Shown piece by piece: positions 9,534 through 21,474 of a DNA stretch of 64,000 bases. Within the stretch, counting starts at the first letter, position 1, and the number at the start of each line of letters is the position of its first letter. The notes beneath the pieces were generated by a model. It saw only the letters and a list, made by a program, of their open reading frames with translations, searched no databases and had not been told where the DNA came from. Source of the stretch: Anodontia alba (taxonomy: Eukaryota; Mollusca; Bivalvia; Lucinida; Lucinidae); assembly GCA_964016985.1 (NCBI GenBank), contig OZ024829.1, positions 72,484,110 through 72,548,109 of the forward strand. Direction: 5' to 3'. The position numbers and the translations under genes were made by a program.

Positions 9534-12003
9534 TTAGCTCACCTGAGCCAAAGGCTCATTTAGTATAGCAAGGCTCCGCTGTCCGTCGTCCACACTTTCA
9601 AACGACATCTCCTCTGAAGCCACTGGGCGGATTGGGCTCAAATTTTATCTGTAGCATCCTTGGGCAGGGGGAACAAAAGTTTGTGTTTTTTATGAAAATT
9701 GGCTTTTTAGTTTGGTTGCTATGGCAACCGTATGTTTCTATTGACTTATAATGGGGAAAATGGAAAAATTGCATTAACTGCCAAACAGTTGTAGTTAGTT
9801 TGACCAAAATTTTTATACAAATGTTCCTATTAATATTCTTCTAATAGCCATATGCTTTTATGCCACTGCTTATTTTTATTAGTTGCCATGGTAACCAAAA
9901 TGCAAAAATAACAAAAAATACATTCAGAAATCTTCTTTGTCGGAACCACTGGGCCGATTGGGCTCAAATTTTATTGTAGCATCCTTGGGCTTAGGAAATG
10001 AAAGTTTGTGTTTTTTATGTAAATCGGTTTATTAGTTTGGTTGCTATGGCAACTTAAAGTTTCCATTGACTTATAATGGAGAAAAATGAAAAATGGCATT
10101 TACTGCCAAACAGTTGAAGATATTTTGACCAAACTTTTTTGAAAATGTTTCTTTTAATATTCTTTTAATAGCCATATGCTTTTATGCCACTGCTTATCAT
10201 TATTGGTTGCCATGGTAACCAAAATGCAAAAAAAATAACTAAAAATACCTTCAAAAATCTTCTTCTCTGGAACCACTGGTCCGATTGGGCTCAAATTTTA
10301 CATGTAGCATCCTTGGGCTTAGGGAATGAAAGTTGTTTTTTTTTTTATGAAAATCAGCCTATTAGTTTGGTTGCTATTAAATTGCATTAACTGCCAAACA
10401 ATTGTAGTTAGTTTGACCAAACTTTTTATACAAATGTTCCTATTCTTCTAATAGCCATATGCTTTTATGCCACTGCTTATTTTTATTGGTTGCCATAGTA
10501 ACCAAAATGCAAAAATAACTAAAAATACATTCAAAAATCTTCTTCTCTGGAACCACTGGTCCGATTGGGCTAAAATTTTACATGTAGCATCCTTGGGCTT
10601 AGGGAATAAAAGTTTTTTTTATGAAAATCGGCCTATTAATTTAGTTGCTATGGCAACTTAAAGTTTCTATTGACTTTTAATGGAGAGAACCGAAAAATGG
10701 CATTTACTGCCAAACAGTTGAAGATATTTTGACCAAAACTTTATAGAAATGTTCCTTTTATTTAGCTCACCTGAGCCGAAGGCTCATGTGAGGGATTAGT
10801 ATAGCAAGGCTCCGTCGTTCGTCAGTCCGTCGTCGTCCACATTTTCAAACGACATCTCCTCTGAAGCCACTGGGCCGATTGGGCTCAAAATTTATCTGTA
10901 GCATCCTTGGGCAGAGGGAACAAAAGTTTATGTTTTTTATGAAAATTGGCTTTTTAGTTTGGTTGCTATGGCAACCGAATGTTTCTATTGACATATTGGG
11001 GAAAATGGAAAAATTGCATTAACTACCAAACAGTTGTAGTTAGTTTGACCAAAATTTTATACAAATGTGCCTATTAATATTCTTCTAATAGCCATATGCT
11101 TTTATGCCTCTGCTTATTTTTATTGGTTGCCATGGTAACCAAAATGCAAAAAATTAAAAATACATTCAAAAATCTTCGTCGTCGGAACCACTGGGCCGAT
11201 TGGGCTCAAATTTTATATGTAGCATCCTTGGGCTTAGGGATTGAAAGTTTGTGTTTTTTTGTGAAAATTGGTTTATTAATTTGGTTGCTATGGCAACTTA
11301 GTTTCCACTGACTTATAATGGAGAAAACTGATTTACTGCCAAACAGTTGAAGATATATTGACCAAACTTTTTTAAAAATATTTCTTTTAATATTCTTCTA
11401 ATAGCCATATGCTTTTATGCCACTGCTTATTTTTATTGGTTGCTATGGTAACCAAAATGCAAAAAAATTACTAAAAATATCTTCAAAAATCTTCTTCTCT
11501 GGAACCACTAGTCCGATCGGGCTCAAATTTTACATGTAGCATCCTTGGGCTTAGGGAATGAAAGTTTGTTTTTTATGAAAATCGGCCTATTAGTTTGGTT
11601 GCTATGGCAACTTAAAGTTTCCATTGACTTTTAATGGAGAAAACCGAAAAATGGCATTTACTGCCAAACAGTTGAAGATATTTTGACCAAAACTTTATAG
11701 AAATGTTCCTTTTATTTATTAAAACCAGCTTATCGGTTAAGTTGCTTTGGCCCATATATGGAAAATAAAACCTTCAAAAATTTTCTTCTCCAGAACTGCT
11801 GAAGGGATTTGAACCAAATTTTGCATGAAGCATTTGGGAACCATGATGATCATATTTTGTGTTTTTCGTCTAGTTTGGATAACAAATGCCCCCGCTACAG
11901 CCTAGTGCATGCTTTCCTTTCTTTTTTCCATCATCAATTTCTAACAATTCTCCATTAGCACAATTGGCAGGTGAGCGAATTGTGGCCCTTGGGCCTCTTG
12001 TCT
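9534..12003 (+). repeat. CTCACCTGAG-family array A (~300-bp units, X-box-like words)
   Basis: Starts TTAGCTCACCTGAGCC and ends CAGGTGAGCGAATTGTGGCC...GGGCCTCTTG, the two characteristic ends of a dispersed family seen many times in this window. Between them a unit of about 285-320 bp recurs, with start phases near 9848, 10170, 10455, 11090 and 11403. Each unit has GGTTGCCATGGTAACC or GGTTGCTATGGCAAC words, a GATTGGGCTCAAATTTTA block and AGCATCCTTGGGC. A second start-type sequence at 10762 shows an insertion or internal duplication. Short frames of 60-70 codons in it are repeat translations. Confidence 0.85.
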
Positions 12004-12745
12004 TATTTGACGCAGTTCTGCAATCTCTTTCCTCATTCCTGGTTTTCTGGAGGCCATGTTTCTGCAATCTTGGAAAACCCCAATGGGGAATGATTACCTG
12101 CGATTCTTTGTTGTTAACACTTTAACTAGACAATGATGCAGAGAACCAGTCGTACTTATGCGCAGACGTTTAGCCGGGAAATAGCCACACTACATATCAG
12201 GGTGAAACTTTTGTGGTTGGGAATTATAGTTTTGCATAAAACCAGACTGTTTTCATTTTGATACGCTACAAATTGATTTTTAAGTGTATTCTTCATTAAA
12301 TGTATTTGGGTATTTATGGAAAATAGGCCGCTTATCTAAGGCACTGAACCTCTTCCGTCTCAGGCTAGTTTATCTAAAAACATTCGCACTTTTGCAGTCT
12401 TATGCGTTACCGGAAAAGACGCACCGTATCGGTAAAAGTGCATCCGTATTCTGTACTGGCTATTAATGTCCCATAGTCTGGATCTTGATATATAGCATCA
12501 GAGACTCTATGTTTACCAAGTTTGTTCACATGATGATCATAGGATGATGATTGACCTTTTAATGGCTCGGTCAAATTTGCGTCTGCATACATTTGTAGGG
12601 TGGAAATGATGAAAAATAATTTTCTCAAATTGTATATGGTTGTAACTTGCAGTGTATGATCGGAGAAGCAAAGCCTAAACCCATTATATACCGAATAAAC
12701 TCTCCCACACTATATACTGGATGATCCTATTTCAATTTTAGGTAT
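12004..12745. other. Intergenic DNA, nothing recognised
   Basis: No coding pattern or repeat hallmark stands out. The far end borders the 3' end of the minus-strand LINE remnant. Confidence 0.45.
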
Positions 12746-12749
12746 GTCC

Positions 12750-13800
12750 AGCCATGAGATTGAGATATTCCTAAAGAAAAATGGCTAATCTATTTGCAAA
12801 CAGTGGAGACCCTGATCAGACGCCGCAGAATATAAATTGATAAGAGTGTAATTTCTTAATGACATTCTACGTAATTCCACATATTATTATTCTGTGTTTG
12901 AACTTTTACCCCTAAAAGTTGTTTACAGAAGCTTAGATGAATTCGTTCAATTACGCTCGCCTTGGAAAACCCCGATACTTCACCGCTTTAATTCAGTATT
13001 GGCAATAAAAGTTTATCAAATAACCCTAACATGTGCAATACTGCAAAATCTGTGAATTTATTTACTGATGATTATAATTTAAAGATTGCTTCCAAAGCCT
13101 GGCCTGCTAGTGCATCGTGCGTTTCAGAAAATGAGCCACCAGAAGTAAATACAACACCTAGGTATGTAAACTTATTACGATAACTATATTCACGCCATTA
13201 TAGTCAAATTTTACATTTCGTCTGTTGTCCCCCCTTTTTGAAAAATCATTGCTTTTGTTTTATTCACGTTAACTGTCAGTATCCATCTTTCACAATAATC
13301 TTTTAGAATATCTAAACCCATCGTAAACCTGCTTCCGATTCGGATAAAATAACAATATCATCGGCATAAAATAAAAACATTTATTTTAACATACCATTTT
13401 CTATTCCTTTATATACTCTTAATTCAAGCTTTTCTTCTAAATTGTTATTGTACATAGCAAATAAAAATGGATATAAACACTCACCTTGTCCTAATAAACA
13501 TTGAAAGCCCACACAACTGATTTTCATACTTACTCCTTGACTGAACATTCTTTTACATTGACCTTAATACATTTATAATCCCCCCACCCCCAACACCATA
13601 TTTTAAGAGTTTGTACCATAAGATATCTCTAATTACATAGTCAAAAGCTTTAGTGAGATCTATAAAAGCAACATATAGTTTCTTGTTTTCATTTAATAAT
13701 TGATTTATGACCCCATGTAAAATAAATATGTTATTAACTGTTCCCAAACTTTTGCGAAATCCAGATTGAGCCTCCACATACATGTATATATGATACCTTT
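12750..13800 (-). pseudogene. LINE (non-LTR retrotransposon) reverse transcriptase remnant
   Basis: Minus-strand translation gives consecutive reverse-transcriptase blocks of a non-LTR element. QSGFRKSLGTVNNIF then YVAFIDLTKAFDYV lie at 13783-13600, GQGECLYPFLFAMYNN at about 13490-13440, and the active-site block FLFYADDIVILSES at about 13375-13340. VNVNKTKAMIF follows at about 13280, and YLGVVFTSGGSFSE at about 13165-13120, a signature following the polymerase domain in many animal LINEs. The frame is broken several times and the 5' half (including any endonuclease) is absent, so this is a 5'-truncated, dead copy. The clade is not assigned; a Jockey/I/CR1-like superfamily is plausible. The 3' end is blurred around 12750. 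Confidence 0.88.
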
Positions 13801-14997
13801 CTGCCCTTCCTGTTGTTTAAAATTCTTGTGAACAATGCTTTGTGTTAGTTTAGTAAGCATATATTAATTGTTATCTGGATTTTTTAAAAATGTATTTTGA
13901 CCAAAGAACTGTCTGGAAAGGCCGATTTATTCTGTGAAAGGAATCCTTGGAAACAAGGAACACATTAAAGAAATAACAGCAAACTCGGTTTAATTTAATT
14001 GTGCAATAACTCGGTTTAATTATAGTCTAGTCTTGTGCAATACTCTGATGCTACACTCAGTTTAATTAAAGTCTAGTCTTGTGCAATAACTCCTTATAAC
14101 TCCTGACGGTATAATAATGCCACCAACTTCGAAGAAGTTGGAGGGGCATATTGCTTCTAGGACGTTTGTGTATTGTGCATTAAATATGCAAATTGCGCAT
14201 TTACAATAACAAATTACATACTTCCGGTGTAATTACCAACACAAAATTGTTCGTTAAACTACGATCAATATCCGCTATTGTTCGAGGTGTACTGGATCCC
14301 TTTTGCAAATGCACTTCATTATAAATTACATCCGGTCAGACAACCAGTAGATTTCTACTTTCATTTTCGAATCCAGATAAAAAACACATTGAAAATAGCG
14401 TTTGTGATCGTGAAAATCATTGCCAGTTAAACTGTAATAAACGACTGGTATTGATTTAAAGCCAGCGATACCCAAAATCTTCTTAACCCCAACAATGTAT
14501 TTAATTCAGGGCCAATTGATAAAGTGGTGCCGTTTCCCAGTCGGCAAGAATCGAGGCAATTGCTGGGAGATAAAAAAATATATGCTGTTTGAGAACTGTG
14601 TCTGACAGGTAAAAACCGTTTATACAAAAGAGAGAGAGCGTTTGACAGGAAAGGAAAAATCACACAGAACAGAATAAATTGACGACTTTTATTTTGTCCA
14701 ACAGTGTTCTCGGAGAAACTGAAAAAAGTGGGTATTTGATTATAGATGTTAACTTTCTTCAGCTCTATAGTTGCTCTTTCAAGGCTATTCTGATTATTAC
14801 ACACAACATAACACATTGGAATTATGAAAAAGTATTCTTTATTCACCAAATACATGTGGTTTGCAGAAATCAATATAATTTCAGCCGCCCATCTCCAATT
14901 TCTGTGTAGTCTGGAAAAATAAAAAATAAAATTTCACCCCCCGCCCCCATTTTGAAAAAAAAAATAAATGAGAATCTGACTATTAAGTTATGGCTTA
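13801..14997. other. Intergenic DNA with short duplications
   Basis: A ~60-bp direct repeat containing TTTAATT(A)AAGTCTAGTCTTGTGCAATA occurs at about 13990-14095. CCAACTTCGAAGAAGTTGG at about 14121-14139 is an 8-bp-stem inverted repeat. A 148-codon minus-strand frame at 14873-14427 has no family motif and no coding signature that I can see, so it is not called as a gene. Confidence 0.45.
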
Positions 14998-15280
14998 TCC
15001 ATTGATTTCGTGTCCGCTTTGTAAGTCAAAGACCCTTTGGAATATTTTTATGATACTTTGTAGAAATATAGAACAGGACCAGACGACGTGTCGCGTACAA
15101 GAATGACAACTCTGCCTTTCTTAGTTTTTGTATTATCTACCTTTGTTTATATTTGACGACGATATTCCATTGATTTCGTGTCCACTCTGTAAGTCAAAGA
15201 GACCTTTGGAATATTTTATGATACTTGGTTGAAATGTAGAACAGGATCAGACAATATGTTGCGTACAAGAATGACAATGT
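14998..15280 (+). repeat. Two copies of a ~115-bp repeat, with a third after array B
   Basis: CCATTGATTTCGTGTCC, AAGTCAAAGA and GGAATATTTT, ending TGCGTACAAGAATGACAA, occur at about 14998-15111 and 15167-15277. A diverged third copy is at about 18075-18176. Array B therefore sits between copies of this repeat and was probably inserted into it. Confidence 0.75.
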
Positions 15281-15721
15281 TTGGTTACCATGGCAACATT
15301 CAATTTTGAAAAAGGAATTTTTTAAATGACAACTTCAAAACCGCTGAAGCAGTATGAATCTAATTTGATACAAATGTTGCTTGGGTAAGGGCAATCAAAA
15401 ATAGCTAAAATTATGGTGATCTGCCTCTTGGTTTGGTTGCCATGGCAACAGAAAGCTCCCATAGACTTATAATGGGAAAATGGTTAAATTGCATTTTCTC
15501 CATAACCAATGAAGTGATGTGAACCATATTTGGCAGTTAAGATCATCTGATGATTGTCTACCCAGTTTATGTGTTTGATGACCAGCAGCAATTTTGTTTG
15601 GTTGCCATGGCAACATTACATTTTCAAAAAAGGAATTTTTTAAGTGACAACTTCAAAACCACTGAAGCAGTATGACTCTAATTTTGTACAAATGTTGCTT
15701 GGGTAAGGGCATTTCAAAATA

Positions 15722-17002
15722 CGAGGGTGAGTCAATAAGTAACCAGCCTAACTTATTTCCGGTTGAGATCCACCTCTTCTTTTTCGATGTAATTGCCCTC
15801 TAGTGTGATGCACTTAGACCAACGGTGCTCAAGTGCCATCAGCCCAGAACTGAAAAAGTCAGGGTCCTTTCCATTGACCCACTCCTCAACTGCTGTCACG
15901 ACTTCTTCATCAGACCGGAAATGAAGTCCACGGATATCCTTTTTCAAGTTTGGGAATAGGAAGAAGTTGCTAGGAGCTAGGTCAGGCGAATAGGCAGGAT
16001 GTGGTATTAATTCATACCCGTTTCGCTCTACAGCATCCATTGCAACTTTGCAAGTGTGGACTCTCGCATTGTCCTGTTGCAGCAAAACACCTTTAGAGAG
16101 TTTACCTCGGCGTTTTTCACGGATGGCGGTTCTCAACTGGTCTAACAAGTTTGCATAGTACACTCCAGTTATTGTACTTCTCTTAGGTAAAAAATCCAAC
16201 ATAATAACGCCTTTAGCGTCACAAAATACTGTGGCCATCACCTTGCCAGCAGATGGTTGCGTCTTGAACGTCTTTGGCCTCAGGGACCCAGGCCCTACCC
16301 ACTGACGATTCTGAGCTTTATTCTCTGGCTCATAATAATGAACCCAAGTCTCATCTACAGTCACCAGACACAAAAGAAAATCATCTTTTGACCTAAAACG
16401 CTTCAACAAGGCGCTGCATACTGATGCTCTGGTTGTCATTTGCTCATCGCTAAGGGATTTGGGGACCCAACAGGCTGTTAGCTTGTGCATACCTAAATGA
16501 TCATATAAGATTGTTGAAACGCTACCATGTGAAATGCCTAATGCCTGCGCTATTTCTTCCACCTGAATTCGCCTATCAGAGTATACCAGATCCCGAACTT
16601 TCTTACACATTTCTTCATCGGTGGCATCCAGTGGGTGTCCAGACCTGGCTTCATCTTCTAAAGACGTTCTACCGCCTTTGAATTCCCCTACCCAGAATTT
16701 AACCTGAGCATAAGATGGTGCAGAAGACCCATAAACATTGGCTTACTCGCCGTGTATTTCCTTGCCTGTTTTACCTTTTAAATACAAGTACCGAATTACA
16801 GCACGGTACTCAACTTTAGATGAAAAGCATGCCTTTCCATCACTAGCCATGTTTGACATTCAATATCTTATTAAAGAATGACTTGATACGTGTGCAATTT
16901 TGTACCCATGTATAAAACATATATTGAAACAAAGCATGAAAATCGTGACCGTCTCGGTCCATCGGAAATAGGATAGGCTAGTTATTTATTGACAAGCCCT
17001 CG
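15722..17002 (-). mobile_element. mariner transposon, copy 2, inserted in array B
   Basis: 1,281 bp between TA duplications (15720-15721 and 17003-17004). The terminal repeats match copy 1 at 2186-3460. The empty site is preserved in the neighbouring unit at about 15400 (CAAAAATAGCTAAAATTATGG). The left end reads CGAGGGTGAGTCAATAAG and the right end ATTGACAAGCCCTCG. Confidence 0.96.
15753..16859 (-). pseudogene. mariner transposase with a single in-frame stop
   Basis: A 368-codon transposase frame, full length for mariner, runs from an ATG at 16859 to a stop at 15753. It is interrupted by one nonsense codon at position 39 (TAA, 16745-16743), where copy 1 has a Leu codon (TTA). Downstream of it, 285 codons starting at 16610 are continuous. 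Features are the helix-turn-helix GISHGSVSTIL, linker WVPKSL, first catalytic Asp in VDETW, second in QQDNARVH and YSPDLAPSNFFLF. The residue 34 positions after the second Asp is Asn, not the Asp of a D,D34D triad, and copy 1 has the same Asn. A protein started downstream would lack part of the DNA-binding domain. Confidence 0.95.
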
Positions 17003-18203
17003 TAGCTAAAATTATGGTGATCTGCCTCTTGGTTTGGTTGCCATGGCAACAGAAAGCTCCCGTAGACTTATAATGGGAAAATGATTTAATTGCATTTTCT
17101 CCATAACCACTGAAGTGATGTGAACCATATTTGACAGTTATGATCATAAGATGATTTTCTACCCAGTTTATGTTTTTGATGACCAGTGGCCATTTTGTTT
17201 GGTTGCCATGGCAACATTAAATTTAAAAAAAAATGAATTTTTTAAATGACAACTCCTCGAAAACCACTGAAGCAGTAGGACTCTTGTTTGGTGCACATGT
17301 TGCTTGGCATAGGACAATTCAAAATAGCCAAAAGTTTGGCAGTCTGCCTCTTGGTTTGGTTGCCTTTGCAACAGAAAGCTCCCATAGACTTATAATGGGA
17401 AAATGGTTAAATTGCACTTTCCCCATAACCAGTGAAGTGATTTGAGCCATATTTGGCAGTTATGATCATCTAATGAGTGTCTACCCTGTTAATATGTTTA
17501 ATGACTGGTGGCCATGTTGTTTGGTTGCCACGGCAACATTCAGTTTTGAAAAAGGACATTTTTAAATGATAACTTCGAAACCACTGAAGCAGTATGACTC
17601 TAATTTGGTACAAAAGTTGCTTGGGTAAGGGCATTTCAAAATAGCTATAATTATGGTCGGCTGCCTCTTGGTTTGGTTGCCATGGCAACAGAAAGCTAGC
17701 ATTGACTTATAATGGGAAAATGGTTAAAATTGTATTTTTCTGCCCTAGCCACAAAAAAATGGCAAGTGTATTATGTTATACTGTCCCAAGTTTTGAGTGT
17801 CCATCCATCTATCCGGGGGAACATCCACGGTTAAGGGGCTATTTTGGGGCTATTTTGGACATAATTATGAGGTATTTTGAGTTTTATTCCATTTAAAATG
17901 CATTAGCTAGCCCCTAAACCAAATCCTTTCATTAGTTGCAATGGCAGAGTTAAAAAAATGTTGCATAACAAATGCATATCTGCAGTAGCTATTTCACTCA
18001 GGTGAGCGAGCCGTGGCCTGTGGGCCTCTTGTTTATTTTTGGAGTTATCTCCCCTTCTTGTGTTTGAATTTGTTTCTTGTCTCTGCTCTGTGACACAAAT
18101 ACCCTTCGGAATATTTTGATGATGCTTTGTACAAATGTAGAACAGAACAAAATGAGTTGCGTACAAGAATGACAACTCTGGCGGGATTGGGGGGACTTTT
18201 ATT

Positions 18204-19600
18204 TTTTTAGCTCACCTGAGCCGAAGCTCAGGATGAGCTATTGTGATCCCTCCCCGTCCGTCTTTCCATCTGTTCGTTCACACCTTCGAACGACTCCTCC
18301 TCAGAAACCCCTGGGCCAAATTTCTTAAAACTTCATATGGAGCCTTGTGTTAAAATTTGTACAAATGGTCATGGTCCATAAATCACATAGACTTATAATA
18401 GGAAAAAAATCTTTTATGAAATCATGAGGCCCACAGCTTATATATTTAGTATGTAGCTATGTGTAGTAGTTCCCTACATAAATCCTGCCAAGCAAGCCCC
18501 TGTGGTCCAAATTGGCCACACCCCAGGGGTCATGTTTATATAGAGCTATATAGCTAATGAACCTTCAAAAATCTTCTTCACTGAAAGCATGAGGCCGAGA
18601 GCTTATAGATTAAGTATGAAGTGATGTTAAGTGGTCTCCTACATAAATCATGCCAACCATGTTCCTGGGATCCAAATTGGCCACACCAATTGGCCACACC
18701 CCGGGGGTCATTAGCTCCCATAGACTTATAATTGGAAAAAACTTAAAATATCTTCTACTCTGAAACCATAAGGCTCAGAACTTATATATTTAGTATGTAG
18801 CAATGTGTAGTGGTCCTGTACATAAATCCTGCCAATCAGGTCCTTGGGGTCCAAACCAACCACGCCCCGGGGGTCATTAGCTCCCATAGACTTATAATGG
18901 GAAAAACTTAACAAATCTTCTCTGAAATCATGGGGCCTACAGCTTATATGTTAAGTATGTAGCAATGTTTTGTGGTCTACATAAATCCTGCCAATCAAGA
19001 CCCTAGGGCCCGAACCCATGCCCCAGGGGTTCATTTGATTATATAGAACTATATAGCTAAAAAAACCCTCAAAAATCTTCTTCTCTGAAGCCATGAGGCC
19101 CAGAGCTAACTTATTTAGTGTGTAGCAATGTTTAATTTGTTTGTTTTTGTTTGTTTGTGTTGAGGTTTTATGGCCCAGTCAACCCAATGGGGTCATGTCG
19201 AGCGCGGTCAGTTTACCTAACCACACGTTTACTGGGCAGGCTTAGTCCTCTAAGCGGTTAACCAGTATTGTGCACATTCTTTCGCCAGAAACTGACAACT
19301 GCCCTTCTTGAATCAGCAGAAGGCAGAGAATGACCGTAGAAAATATTTCATGATCAATCTCCACGAAAGAATGTTGCCGACCTCGGCGGGGGTTGAACCC
19401 GCGACCTCCTGGTCTCCAGTCAGACGGCGCATCCAACTGAGTCACCGAGGCCAGCCAGCAATGTTTAGTGGTCTCCTACATAAATCCTGCCAACCATGCC
19501 CCTGTGGTCCAAATTGGACATGCCCTGGGAGTCATTAGCTCCTCTGACTTATAATGGGAAAAACTTTTAAAAAATCTTCTCTGAAACCATGAGACCCACA
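18204..19600 (+). repeat. CTCACCTGAG-family array C
   Basis: Starts TTAGCTCACCTGAGCCGAAGCTCAGGATGAGCT, which forms a hairpin. It continues with units of about 160-170 bp containing TTTAGTATGTAGCAATG, GTGGTC, ATAAATCCTGCCAA and GACTTATAATGGGAAAAAC. A SINE is inserted at 19135-19456. The array is cut at about 19604 by the start of array D, and a further piece of the same unit (TTTAGTATGTAGCAATGTG) resumes at about 23278, showing that D was inserted into C. Confidence 0.85.
19135..19456 (-). mobile_element. tRNA-derived SINE with 11-bp target duplication
   Basis: Short retroposon on the minus strand. Its head reads GGCCTCGGTGACTCAGTTGG (pol III A-box region) with a B box GGGTTCAACCCC complementary to 19389-19400. 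This is followed by a body of about 200 bp and a (CAAA)n-like tail at the low-coordinate end. The 11-bp duplication AGCAATGTTTA flanks it exactly (19124-19134 and 19457-19467). It depends on a LINE for mobility. Confidence 0.92.
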
Positions 19601-19604
19601 GCTT

Positions 19605-21474
19605 ATTAGCTCACCTGAGCACGAAGTGCTCATGGTGAGCTATTGTGGTCAGTCAGTGTCCGTCGTCTGTCGTGCGGCGTCAACTATTGCTTTAAAAGCC
19701 TACTCCTCCTACACCCCTGGACCAACTGACTCGATACTTGGTAGGAAGCATCGGGGTGACTTGTAGATCAAAAATAGCTAAAATCGTTCCTATCGGAAAT
19801 CCAAGATGGCCGCCATCTTGAAAATCTATTTTTCGCTGCTTCTCCTGAACCAAAAAGCCAATTGACTCCAAACTTGCTAGGAAGCATTGGGGTGACTTGT
19901 GGATCAAAAATAGCTAAAATCGTGCTGATCGGAAATCCAAGATGGCCGCCATGGCAGCCATCTTGAACATCTATTTTTCGCTTCTTCTCCTGAACCAAAA
20001 GGCCAATTGACTCCAAACTTGCTAGGTAGCATTGGGGTGACCTGTAGATCAAAAATAGCTAAAATTGTGCCGATCTGAAATCCAAGATGGCCGCCATGGC
20101 AGCCATCTTTAAAATCTATTTTTCGCTTTTTCTCCTGAACCGAAAGGCCAATTGACTCCAAACTTGCCAGGAAGCATCAGGGTGATTTGTTCAAGCAATC
20201 TTCATGAATCTTGCTCAAAATGTTTGTCTTGATGATTTCTAGGTCAAGTTCCAAACTGGGTCACCTGGGGTCAAAAACTAGGTCACCTGGCCAAATCAGC
20301 GGAAAACCTTGTTATCACTAGCGGTCGCATTTTTCAAGCAATCATCATTAATCTTGCTAAAAATGTGTGTCTTGATGATTTTTAGGTCAAGTTCAAAACT
20401 GGGTCACTTGGGGTCTAAAACTAGGTAAGCGGGCCAAATCAGCTAAAACCTTGATTAACACTCTAGCGGTAACATTTTTGAAGCAGTCACCATGAATCTT
20501 GCTTAAAATGTTTTGTTTTGATGAATTCTAGGTCAAGTTTGAAACTTGGTCACTTGGGGTCAAAAACTAGGTCACCGGGCCAAATCAGCAGAAAACTTTG
20601 TTAACACTCTAGCTTTCACATTTTTTAAGCAATCATCATGAATCTTGCTCGAAATGTTTGTCTTGATTATTTCTAGGTCAAGTTCCAAACTGGGTCACCT
20701 GGGGTCAAAACCTAGGTCACCTGGCCAAATAGGGGAAAACCTTGTTAACACTGTAGTGGTCACATTTCGCAGGCAATCATCATGAATCTTGCTCAACATG
20801 TTTGTCTTGATGATTTCTAGGTCAAGTTTGAAACTGGGTCACTTGGGTTCAAAAACTAGGTCACCGGGCCAAATCAGCAGAAAACTTTGTTAACACTCTA
20901 GCAGTCACATTTTTGAAGCAATCATCATGAATCTTGCTCAAAATGTTTGTCTTGATGAGTTCTAGGTCAAGTTCGAAACTGGGTCACATGGTGTCAAAAA
21001 CTAGGTCACCAGGTCAAATCAGCAGAAAACTGTACACTCCAGAGGTCACATTTTTTAAATAATCTTCATAAATATTGCTCAAAATGTTCGTTTTGATGAT
21101 TTCTAGGTCTAGTTTAAAACTGGGTCACTTGATATCAGAAACTAGGTCACCTGGCCAAATCAAAGGAAAACCTTGTTGATGCTCTAGAGGTCACATTTTT
21201 GAAGTGATCATCATGAATCTTGCTCAAAATGTTTGTCTTGATGATTTCAAGGTGATGTATATTTTTCTGTCCAGTGACTTTCTTAAGTTTTTCCATTTAG
21301 GTCAGTTTCTCAGTAATTATTGGTCCTACAGAGTGATATTTGGTACTTGTGAAGTGTTTGTAATTAGGTCAGTTTCTCAGTAACTATTGCTCCTACAGCC
21401 AGTGATACTTAATGCATGCATACATCTTAGCATGGCCTCTTGAGTGCAATCATCCATATTTGACCTTGACCTTT
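19605..21474 (+). repeat. CTCACCTGAG-family array D (145-bp and ~147-bp units)
   Basis: Starts with a 32-bp hairpin (19609-19640). Up to about 20190 the units are about 145 bp with TTGACTCCAAACTTGCTAGG, GTGACTTGTAGATCAAAAAT and AAGATGGCCGCCAT. From about 20190 to 21255 a different unit of about 147 bp recurs seven times, with AATCTTGCTCAAAATG, TTCTAGGTCAAGTT and AAAAACTAGGTCACC. Array E interrupts it at about 21475. D's own end, CTCAGGTGAGCCATCATGG...CTCTTG, is at 23242-23271. Confidence 0.83.
19609..19640. other. Terminal hairpin at the start of array D
   Basis: GCTCACC TGAGCAC, then loop GAA, then GTGCTCA T GGTGAGC: two consecutive 7-bp stems with one bulged T. The same hairpin occurs at 21479-21510 (array E). 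Related forms are at 18209-18239, 24130-24160 and 32363-32391. Subterminal hairpins of this kind mark element ends in several transposon classes. Confidence 0.85.

Larger units (their letters stand above)
15284..18032 (+). repeat. CTCACCTGAG-family array B, rich in GTTGCCATGGCAAC palindromes
   Basis: Units of about 310 bp, each with two copies of a 14-bp perfect palindrome GTTGCCATGGCAAC (exact at 15436, 15601, 17037, 17202 and 17676; near-exact at 15284, 17356 and 17524). The array ends with the family 3' terminus CTCAGGTGAGCGAGCCGTGGCC...GGGCCTCTTG at 17996-18032. A CTCACCTGAG start was not found, so the 5' end is probably truncated. A mariner (15722-17002) splits one unit. Open frames here are not genes. 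Confidence 0.85.

Noticed and set aside
14427..14873. 148-codon minus-strand frame
   Set aside because: No motif, no homologous pattern and no supporting exon structure; chance frames of this length are expected in 64 kb.
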